Assembly (NCBI GenBank): GCA_030949705.1
Contig: JAUZSF010000001.1
Span: forward strand, 1 to 64,000
Source of the DNA: Robiginitomaculum sp.
GTDB taxonomy: Bacteria; Pseudomonadota; Alphaproteobacteria; Caulobacterales; Maricaulaceae
DNA length: 64,000 bases
Direction of reading: 5' to 3'
Positions 1 to 6,043 of this stretch are shown in pieces. Position 1 is the stretch's first letter. The number at the start of each line of letters is the position of its first letter. The position numbers and the translations under genes are program-made. Below the pieces are notes generated by a model. That model searched no databases. It saw only the letters and a list, made by a program, of their open reading frames with translations, and was not told the origin of the DNA.

Positions 1-16
1 GGGTCCGCTTGTAGAA

Positions 17-839
17 CTACGCGGCTAGTTTCAGTTTCATAGCAGGAGTTATCCCACCGATGGCCATGTTGGGCCGGTCATTGTTGTAAGTCCATAGCCA
101 TTGTGTGGCTTGTTCTTGTGCCTCCTCTATGGTTTCAAGAATGTTTTGATCCAGCCATTCATGCCGAACCGTCCGATTGTATCGTTCGATATAAGCGTTC
201 TGCTGAGGTTTGCCGGGTTGGATATACTGGATGTAAATGCCCATCCTTTCAGCCCATGCCATAAGTTTGCCGCTGATATATTCTGGGCCATTATCGACCC
301 TGATTATCTGCGGCCTGCCACGCCATTCAATAATCCGGTTCAGGCTGCGCACCACCCGCTCGGCGGGCAGCGAGAAGTCGACTTCAATGCCCAATCCTTC
401 ACGGTTAAAGTCATCCAGCACGTTCAGGGTTCGGATCGGGCGACCATCCGCAAGCTGATCAGCCATAAAATCCATTGACCACGTATGGTTGGGTGCATCC
501 GGTACCGCCAATGCGTCCGGTCTATCTCGTTTCAAGCGTTTCCTTGGCCTGATACGCAAATTGAGTTCCAGCTCCCGGTAGATCCGGTACACGCGCTTGT
601 GGTTCCAGCCGAAGCCTTTCACGTTGCGCAAATACAGAAAACACAAGCCAAAGCCCCAGGTACGGCGGTTGCTGGTCAACTTCACAAGCCACCCCGCAAT
701 TTCGGCATTCTCATCACCCAGTTTACGGTCGTAACGATAACAGCATTCGCTGATCTGAAATGCGCGGCAGGCCAGCGCAATGCTGACACCACGGAACCGC
801 TTTCATGGCCATCTCTTTGCGCTGAGACGGCCTTAGCGC
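17..839 (-). pseudogene. IS3-family transposase OrfB (DDE integrase), frameshifted
   Basis: The open part (17-685 and its upstream extension to about 793) encodes an rve integrase core. Visible features are WSMDFM (first catalytic Asp), RVDNGPEY (second Asp) and an [14 protein letters not shown] block holding the catalytic Glu, with the common end MKLKLAA. Upstream, the expected OrfB N-terminus ([15 protein letters not shown]) is in another frame; it rejoins the integrase frame ([12 protein letters not shown]) if one C is removed from a CC pair at 793-794. As written, OrfB cannot be made intact, so the copy is probably inactive unless this is a sequencing error. Codons and motifs are otherwise undamaged, suggesting a recent lesion. 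Confidence 0.85.
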
Positions 840-1101
840 TTTTTCCAAGGGCTTCCTTCAGCAGATCATTCTGCATGCTCACATCCGCATACATCCGCTT
901 CAGGCGGCGGTTCTCTTCAGCCATCGCCTTCAGTTCCGAAATCATCGATGCATCCATGCCGCCGTACCTGGCCCGCCATTTGTAAAATGATGCGCTGCTC
1001 ATGCCATGTTCACGGCAAAGTTCAGATACCGGCACACCGCTTTCGGCCTGCTTCAATATCCCCATGATCTGCGCATCGCTATATCGTTTGTTCTTCATCA
1101 A
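682..1101 (-). CDS. IS3-family transposase OrfA
   Basis: OrfA is the DNA-binding part of the IS3 transposase. Residues 1-50 form the transposase_8-type helix-turn-helix ([17 protein letters not shown], then [17 protein letters not shown]). Residues 55-90 are a heptad-rich helix ending LLKEALGK. Real homology ends at about residue 88. The remaining 50 residues are out-of-frame reading of orfB, because the expected stop just after the A-run is lost in this frame. Relatives usually end with two basic residues at this point, so an A5 in place of an A6 run would explain the run-on; that is inference. ATG at 1101 follows an AGGAG at good spacing. Confidence 0.8.
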   Translation of the reverse strand: MMKNKRYSDAQIMGILKQAESGVPVSELCREHGMSSASFYKWRARYGGMDASMISELKAMAEENRRLKRMYADVSMQNDLLKEALGKSAKAVSAQRDGHESGSVVSALRWPAAHFRSANAVIVTTVNWVMRMPKLRGGL

Positions 1102-1186
1102 AATCTCCTCAGATTATCATGCCGAGAAAATTCTACCCGTGAACACCACTAATTTTCGGGGGGATTACCTAGGGGCAAGCCTTGTC

Positions 1187-1717
1187 ATGAAATTTCCACC
1201 GCCAACCCTCAAGACAGAACGCCTGGTGCTGCGGGCATTACAACACACAGATGCAGTTGATTTGCATGTCGCCTTTTCTGACGAAGAGGTTTGCAAATAC
1301 TGGACAAACGGCCCGTATACCACGTTGCAGCAGTCGCAAAACCGGGTCGATGAAACGATCGGTAAGACAGATAGTCTGACCTGGGCCATCACCAAAGGAG
1401 AAGGAGAGCCCGTCCTTGGCTGGGTGATGATCTATCCTGGCCGCAATGAAGGTATTGCAGAAATTGGGTATCTCTTGTGCCGCGATGCCTGGGGGCAGGG
1501 CATTATGGCTGAGGCCGCCAAAGCCGTGGTTACTTATGGGTTCGAGGTTGAAGGCATGCGGCGCATTTTTGCCGATATGGACCCTAACAATATCGGCTCC
1601 ATTCGCATTGCGGAAAAATGCGGCATGACCTATGAGGGCCGCCTGAAAGGCAATTGGGACACTCATATCGGGGTACGCGACAGCCTGATTTATGGCCGGG
1701 TTGAGCTGGCTAATTAA
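1187..1717 (+). CDS. GNAT-family N-acetyltransferase (RimJ/RimL-like)
   Basis: A 176-residue single-domain acetyltransferase of the RimJ/RimL type. Visible features are the opening LKTERLVLRAL, a central beta-strand IAEIGYLL, the acetyl-CoA loop WGQGIMAEAAKAV at about 105-117, and the closing NIGSIRIAEKCGM helix at about 140-152 typical of the family. The acceptor substrate cannot be predicted; relatives acetylate ribosomal protein N-termini or small amines. ATG 1187 was chosen because the family alignment starts there; the longer open frame upstream runs into IS sequence. The IS end lies within about 30 bases of the start, so the native promoter may have been displaced. Its stop overlaps the stop of the convergent aminotransferase gene. 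Confidence 0.85.
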   Translation: MKFPPPTLKTERLVLRALQHTDAVDLHVAFSDEEVCKYWTNGPYTTLQQSQNRVDETIGKTDSLTWAITKGEGEPVLGWVMIYPGRNEGIAEIGYLLCRDAWGQGIMAEAAKAVVTYGFEVEGMRRIFADMDPNNIGSIRIAEKCGMTYEGRLKGNWDTHIGVRDSLIYGRVELAN

Positions 1718-2865
1718 CCCAGCTCTTCCTGCAAAGCCCCCAGGCATTTTTCTACATTTTCCGGACAGGCACTGGCCCCCATCAGGCCGATGCGCCAGAC
1801 CTTGCCCGCCAGCGCGCCCAGCCCGGCGCCGATTTCAAGATCATGGTTTTCAAGAAGATTTTTACGGATCATGGCTTCGTCCGTAACCCGTTCAGGGATG
1901 CGCACCGTGTTCAGTTGTGGCAGGCGATAATCCGGCTCGACCAGGAATGAAAAGCCCAAGCCCTCCAAACCATCGCGCAGTGCCTCGTGCTGGCTTTGAT
2001 GGCGGGCAAAGGCGGCCTCCAGCCCTTCCTCGTGCAGCATCAACAGCCCTTCATGCAAGGCATACATGGCATTGATCGGCGCAGTGTGGTGATAGGACCG
2101 TCCGCCTTTTTTTGGTGCGCTACCGCTATCGCTATTTGAGCGCGGGCCCTGCCAGTAATTCATCACCAAAGAGAGATCCAAAAACCAGCTTTGCACCGGC
2201 GTAACGCGGGCTTCGACGGCGGCAATGGCGCGCGGGCCAAAACTGATCGGGGAAAGGCCCGGCGGCACGGAAAGGCATTTTTGCGTGCCTGAATAAATCG
2301 CGTCCACGCCCCATTCATCCACCTTAACCGGCACGCCGCCCAGCGACGTTACTGCATCGACTATGGTCAGACAGTCATGCTCGCGCGCCAGGGCACACAG
2401 GGCTTTGGCATCCGACAGGACACCGGTGGAGGTTTCGGCATGGACAAAGGCCAGAATTTTGGCTTCCGGGTGGGCTTTCAAGGTATCTTCCACCTTTTGC
2501 GGGTCCACCGGCTTGCCCCAGTCATCGCTAACCACCACGGCGGTGGCGCCTGCGCGAGTAACGTTTTCCACCATGCGCCCGCCAAAGACGCCATTAACGC
2601 ATACCACCACCGTATCGTCGGGCTCGATGAGATTTACAAAACAGGTTTCCATGCCTGCGGACCCTGGCGCGGAAACTGGAAAAGTAAGCGCATTTTCGGT
2701 TTGAAAGGCAAAGCGCAACAGAGATTTGATCTCGTCCATCAGGGCAATGAATTGCGGGTCCAGATGGCCCACCGTGGGGCGTGCCATGGCCTCTAAAATG
2801 CGGGCGGGAACATCGGATGGGCCGGGCCCCATCAGGATTTTTGGCGTGGGGTGAAGCGAGTTCAT
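1714..2865 (-). CDS. PLP-dependent aminotransferase, alanine-glyoxylate/serine-pyruvate type
   Basis: A 383-residue fold-type I class V aminotransferase. The N-terminus [17 protein letters not shown] and the region [15 protein letters not shown] are hallmarks of the alanine-glyoxylate / serine-glyoxylate / ureidoglycine aminotransferase group. The PLP-binding Lys is K196 in [13 protein letters not shown], and D170 in the [11 protein letters not shown] strand should contact the pyridine nitrogen. Length is normal. The likely reaction is transfer of an amino group from alanine or serine to glyoxylate in the cytoplasm; a purine-catabolic role (PucG-like) is possible, but no purine gene is adjacent. 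Convergent with the GNAT gene by a 4-base overlap. Upstream DNA holds a palindromic repeat rather than another gene. Confidence 0.88.
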   Translation of the reverse strand: MNSLHPTPKILMGPGPSDVPARILEAMARPTVGHLDPQFIALMDEIKSLLRFAFQTENALTFPVSAPGSAGMETCFVNLIEPDDTVVVCVNGVFGGRMVENVTRAGATAVVVSDDWGKPVDPQKVEDTLKAHPEAKILAFVHAETSTGVLSDAKALCALAREHDCLTIVDAVTSLGGVPVKVDEWGVDAIYSGTQKCLSVPPGLSPISFGPRAIAAVEARVTPVQSWFLDLSLVMNYWQGPRSNSDSGSAPKKGGRSYHHTAPINAMYALHEGLLMLHEEGLEAAFARHQSQHEALRDGLEGLGFSFLVEPDYRLPQLNTVRIPERVTDEAMIRKNLLENHDLEIGAGLGALAGKVWRIGLMGASACPENVEKCLGALQEELG

Positions 2866-2900
2866 GGGCTTTGGTCCTTTTTTTGGGGAGGCATCGATTT

Positions 2901-2980
2901 TGTCATTGCCGGACTCGTTCCGGCAATCCAGTAGAGAGTTAAATCCGATCTGGATTACCCGGACAAGCCGGGTAATGACA
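2901..2980. repeat. 80-bp intergenic palindromic element, copy 1
   Basis: The element begins TGTCATTGCCGG and ends with the near inverted complement CCGGGTAATGACA, with nested short hairpins (CCGGACTCGTTCCGG; CCCGGACAAGCCGGG) joined by AATCCAG/CTGGATT. A second copy lies at 37563-37640 with the same ends, the same CAATCCAG/CTGGATT arms and a different centre. It sits between the aminotransferase start and tRNA-Met. Confidence 0.8.
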
Positions 2981-3078
2981 AATATGTGTTTCCCGTGCTC
3001 ATATAGCGAAGCAATAGGGCAAGAAACTTTGGTAATTGTACGAGAATCACCGCCCCTGCCGGGGCATTCTTCGGCTTC

Positions 3079-3099
3079 AAAAGGTCCACCGGACCTTTT
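3079..3099 (-). terminator. Rho-independent terminator of tRNA-Met
   Basis: A perfect 9-bp stem (AAAAGGTCC / GGACCTTTT) with a 3-base loop, lying 30-50 bases downstream of the tRNA 3' end. On the minus strand the stem ends in TTTT. A GC-rich second hairpin (GCCCCTGCCGGGGC region) follows at about 3050-3068. Confidence 0.6.
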
Positions 3100-3127
3100 G
3101 ATTTGGCTTTGCCAAAGCGCCTGCGAA

Positions 3128-3206
3128 TGGTGGCGGGGGGGGGAGATTTGAACTCCCGACCTCAGGATTATGAGTCCTGCGCTCTAACCAACTGAGCTAC
3201 CCAGCC
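3128..3206 (-). tRNA. tRNA-Met (CAU), elongator type, irregular acceptor stem
   Basis: The D-arm (GCTC...GAGC), anticodon stem CAGGA/TCCTG with loop CTCATAA (anticodon CAU), variable loop AGGTC, T-arm GGGAG-TTCAAAT-CTCCC and a genomically encoded CCA are all present. The acceptor is irregular. The 5' strand is GGCTGGG, but the 3' side has nine bases (six C then GCC) where seven are expected, and position 4 (T) would face C. The run of nine G on the plus strand (3135-3143) is the obvious place for a homopolymer length error. Elongator Met is preferred because the initiator's three G:C anticodon-stem pairs are absent; a lysidine-type tRNA-Ile2 is the alternative. Confidence 0.85.
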
Positions 3207-3347
3207 ATACCAATGCCGTGATTTGAGACGCGGGATATACGCGCCCGTGCGCTTCCGCGCAAGGCGTTTTTCTGTGCTATCGCCTATTGGCTACATGAGC
3301 ACGTCCTTAGCGTGCTAACGCGATGCTAAAGCTCGCTACATGAGCAC

Positions 3348-4772
3348 TCACGCCTTGATATGCAGAGGTTGGCCAAGGGCGGCCATGGCACTTTCGGCAA
3401 AGCCTTCGGATAAGGTTGGGTGCACATGAATGGTCCCGGCAATGTCTTCCAGACGCGCCCCCATTTCCAGTGCCAGGGCAAATTCACCCGACAGCTCAGC
3501 CACATGCGCGCCAACCGCATGAATGCCCAAAATAACATGATCGGATTTGCGCGCCGTGACGCGCACAAAACCGCCATCACTGCCGCCTTGCATGGAAAGT
3601 GCTTTGCCCAGCGCCGCAAGAGGGAATTTGCCGGTGATAACGTCCTCGCCGGCGGCTTTGGCCTCGTCGGGGGTCAGACCCACGCCAACGATTTCCGGCT
3701 CGGTAAAGCAGACGGCGGGGATGGCCACCGGGTCAAAACGTGCCCGATGCCCGGCCAGAATTTCGGCCACCATTTCGCCCTGCGCCGTGCCTTTGTGGGC
3801 GAGCATCGGCTCGCCGATAAGGTCGCCAATGGCATAGACCCCGCGCATGGCGGTGGCACATTGATCATCTACGCGCACAAAGGGGCCGTCCATATCGACG
3901 CCCATATTTTCCAGCCCCCAGCCGGCGGTTACGGGCTTGCGGCCCACGGCCACCAGGACTTTTTCGGCGGCGATTTCCTGAACCTTGCCGTCCTTGTCTT
4001 CAAATTCAATGCCGGTTTTGGTCAGGCCCTTGGCCTTGGACGAGAGGTGCATATCCACCCCATGGGTTTTTAACCAGCGGGATACGGGCCGGGTCATGGC
4101 CACATCATAAAGCGGCAATATCCGGTCCAGGGCTTCGATAAAGCTGACCTTTACGCCGAGCTTGGCAAAGGCAATGCCCAGCTCCAATCCGATATAGCCC
4201 GCCCCCACCACAGCCAGAGTTTTGGGCAGTTTGTCCAGTTCCAACGCGCCGGTAGAAGAGATAACGCGCTCATCAGAAAAGGGCAGAAATGGTAATTCTA
4301 CTTCGGTGGAACCGGTGGCCAGCACCACGTTTTGTGCCTTGATGGTGACAGCTTCCCCGTCTTGCAGCGTCACCGTGCAGGTTTTGGCATCGGAAAATTC
4401 CGCCCAGCCGTTCAGCACTTCTGCCCCGGCGGATTTGAGCAGCATGCCAACCCCCGAGGTCAGCTTGCCGACCAGATCATCTTTCCAACTTGTCAGCGCC
4501 TTCATATCCACTTTTGGCTTGGCACAGCTAATGCCCATGGCGGGCGTGCTGGCATGATCCGAGATTTCTGCAAACCGACTGGCCGCATGGATCACCGCTT
4601 TGGAGGGGATACAGCCCCGGTTCAGGCAGGTGCCGCCAAGACCGCTTTTGTCCACCAGAATGACGCCCAGGCCCAATTGCGCGGCGCGAATGGCGCACGG
4701 ATAGCCCGCCGGGCCACCGCCAATGATGAGAACATCAGTGTGTTTGGTTTTGCTCATAACCGGGGCGCTCAC
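3348..4772 (-). CDS. lpdA: Dihydrolipoyl dehydrogenase (E3) of the branched-chain 2-oxoacid dehydrogenase complex
   Basis: A 474-residue FAD disulfide oxidoreductase that re-oxidises the dihydrolipoyl group of E2 using NAD+. The FAD-binding GGGPAG is at 18-23, and the redox-active pair is C49/C54 in GGTCLNRGCIPSK. The NAD-binding Rossmann motif VVGAGYIGLELG lies near 197-208, a second FAD motif GVYAIGDL near 320, and the C-terminal dimer-interface base pair is in HVHPTLSE. All key residues are present. Its start overlaps the E2 stop by four bases (ATGA-type), so it is the last gene of the bkd operon and its partner is that complex rather than the pyruvate or 2-oxoglutarate complexes, although E3 may be shared. 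Confidence 0.93.
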   Translation of the reverse strand: MSAPVMSKTKHTDVLIIGGGPAGYPCAIRAAQLGLGVILVDKSGLGGTCLNRGCIPSKAVIHAASRFAEISDHASTPAMGISCAKPKVDMKALTSWKDDLVGKLTSGVGMLLKSAGAEVLNGWAEFSDAKTCTVTLQDGEAVTIKAQNVVLATGSTEVELPFLPFSDERVISSTGALELDKLPKTLAVVGAGYIGLELGIAFAKLGVKVSFIEALDRILPLYDVAMTRPVSRWLKTHGVDMHLSSKAKGLTKTGIEFEDKDGKVQEIAAEKVLVAVGRKPVTAGWGLENMGVDMDGPFVRVDDQCATAMRGVYAIGDLIGEPMLAHKGTAQGEMVAEILAGHRARFDPVAIPAVCFTEPEIVGVGLTPDEAKAAGEDVITGKFPLAALGKALSMQGGSDGGFVRVTARKSDHVILGIHAVGAHVAELSGEFALALEMGARLEDIAGTIHVHPTLSEGFAESAMAALGQPLHIKA

Positions 4773-6043
4773 ATAAAGAGGGTTGCAGGGTTTTCCAGCG
4801 CGGTTTTCACCCGCTGGATCATCAGGGCCGCGTCATAACCATCGACAATGCGATGATCAAAGCTGGAAGACAGGTTCATCATCTTGCGTGGGGCAAAGGC
4901 CCCATCCTGCCAGACCGGGCGGATTTGCAGCTTGTTGACGCCGATTATCGCGACTTCGGGGGCATTGATCACCGGGGTGGAGGCAATACCGCCCAGCGCC
5001 CCCAATGAGGTGATGGTAATGGTCGAGCCGCTCAGCTCGTCTTTATGGGCCTTGCCATCGCGTGCCGCTGTGGTGACCCGGGCAATCTCGCTTGCCAGGG
5101 TCCAGATGTCCATGGCCTCGGCATGTTTCACCACCGGTACCATCAGGCCGTTGGGCGTTGCCGTGGCAATGCCCATATGCACCGCCTCAAACTTGGTGGC
5201 CACGCCCGCTTCGTTATCGTAATGCGCATTGGCGTTTGGAAAGTCCGGCAGCACTTTGATCAGCGCCATGGAGAGGAATGGCAACAGGGTCAGCTTGGGC
5301 TGGTCCTCTGTGCGATTGGCATTCAGATGCGCGCGCAAAGTTTCCAGCGCTTCCATATCCACCTCTTCGACATAGGCAAAGTGCGGGATGGTGCGTTTGG
5401 AATGGGCCAGGTTTTGTGCAATTTTACGGCGCAGGCCGATGATTTTTTGTGTGGATGTGCCGGTGCGTTTGGCACGGCCGGTATGGCTCGCGGCACGCGC
5501 GGTAAGGCGGCCACCGGCAGCAATAAAATCCTCAAGATCCTGATGGGTGATGCGCCCGGCCGGTCCGGTGCCCGGTACGTTGGCCAACTCAATGTCTGCC
5601 TCCAGTGCGGCTTTGCGCACGGCGGGAGAGGCGAGGGGTTTAGTATTAGATGTTGCGCCACCCTTCGAGGCGCCTTGCAGGCGCACCTCAGGATGAGGCG
5701 TTGGGGTGGGTTCAGGATGAGGTTTTTGGGGCGCCGGTTCTGGCTTTGGTTCTGGCACGGGTTTCGCCTGTACTGCGCTTTCTTCTTCCACCGCACCGGC
5801 ACCATCGGTTTCAATGGTGACGATCACCGTGCCAACGGCCAACACATCGCCCGGCTCGCCGGTGATGGATTTTACCACGCCCGTAACCGGCGAGGGAATT
5901 TCCACGGTGGCCTTGTCGGTCATGATATCCACAAGGTTATCATCTTCGGCAACGCGGGACCCGACTTTGACATGCCATTCGACAATCTCCGCCTCGACCA
6001 CGCCTTCGCCAACGTCCGGCAGTTTAATGCTCAGCAATCCCAT
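4769..6043 (-). CDS. bkdB: Dihydrolipoyl acyltransferase (E2) of the branched-chain 2-oxoacid dehydrogenase complex
   Basis: A 424-residue E2 core subunit that transfers the acyl group to CoA. Domains in order: one lipoyl domain (1-80, lipoylated K44 in MTDKATVEIP); a Pro/Glu-rich linker (about 82-136); a peripheral-subunit-binding domain (137-177, ASPAVRKAALEADIELANVPGTGPAGRITHQDL); and a catalytic domain (about 195-424) with the active-site DHRIVDG near the end. Residues 117-130 of the linker (HPEVRLQGASKGGA) are the translation of a palindromic DNA repeat also found between genes at 37.5 kb. The gene abuts E1 upstream (start one base after the E1 stop) and overlaps E3 downstream, so the three are surely co-transcribed. 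Confidence 0.93.
   Translation of the reverse strand: MGLLSIKLPDVGEGVVEAEIVEWHVKVGSRVAEDDNLVDIMTDKATVEIPSPVTGVVKSITGEPGDVLAVGTVIVTIETDGAGAVEEESAVQAKPVPEPKPEPAPQKPHPEPTPTPHPEVRLQGASKGGATSNTKPLASPAVRKAALEADIELANVPGTGPAGRITHQDLEDFIAAGGRLTARAASHTGRAKRTGTSTQKIIGLRRKIAQNLAHSKRTIPHFAYVEEVDMEALETLRAHLNANRTEDQPKLTLLPFLSMALIKVLPDFPNANAHYDNEAGVATKFEAVHMGIATATPNGLMVPVVKHAEAMDIWTLASEIARVTTAARDGKAHKDELSGSTITITSLGALGGIASTPVINAPEVAIIGVNKLQIRPVWQDGAFAPRKMMNLSSSFDHRIVDGYDAALMIQRVKTALENPATLFM
5658..5699 (-). repeat. Palindromic repeat unit captured in frame inside the E2 linker
   Basis: On the minus strand the unit starts CCTCATCCTGAGG, continues GTGCGCC-TGCAA-GGCGCC (a hairpin) and ends TCGAAGGGTGGC. The same unit occurs as an inverted pair at 37443-37539. 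Its length (42) is a multiple of three and it adds residues 117-130 to the disordered E2 linker without breaking the frame. A partial extra copy of its first 11 bases lies just upstream in the gene (the KPHPEPT part of the linker). Confidence 0.75.

Larger units (their letters stand above)
1..1165 (-). mobile_element. IS3-family insertion sequence, damaged
   Basis: The element holds the usual IS3-family pair: orfA (helix-turn-helix plus leucine-zipper-like region) and orfB (DDE integrase), both on the minus strand. The orfB end lies at the left edge of the window, so that terminus and any inverted repeat are not visible or not identifiable. The other end lies somewhere near 1140-1175, just before the GNAT gene; its exact base and any target duplication cannot be fixed from one end. 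The normal programmed -1 frameshift site between the orfs should contain an A-run followed by G. Here the run is five A (minus strand, about 840-844), and a second lesion lies at about 793. Confidence 0.85.

Noticed and set aside
2864-3151. Plus-strand frame of 95 residues
   Set aside because: It runs through a palindromic element and into the tRNA; no gene features.
2800-3347. tRNA-borne integrative element or genomic island at tRNA-Met
   Set aside because: No integrase, no second copy of the tRNA 3' end, and ordinary metabolic genes on both sides.
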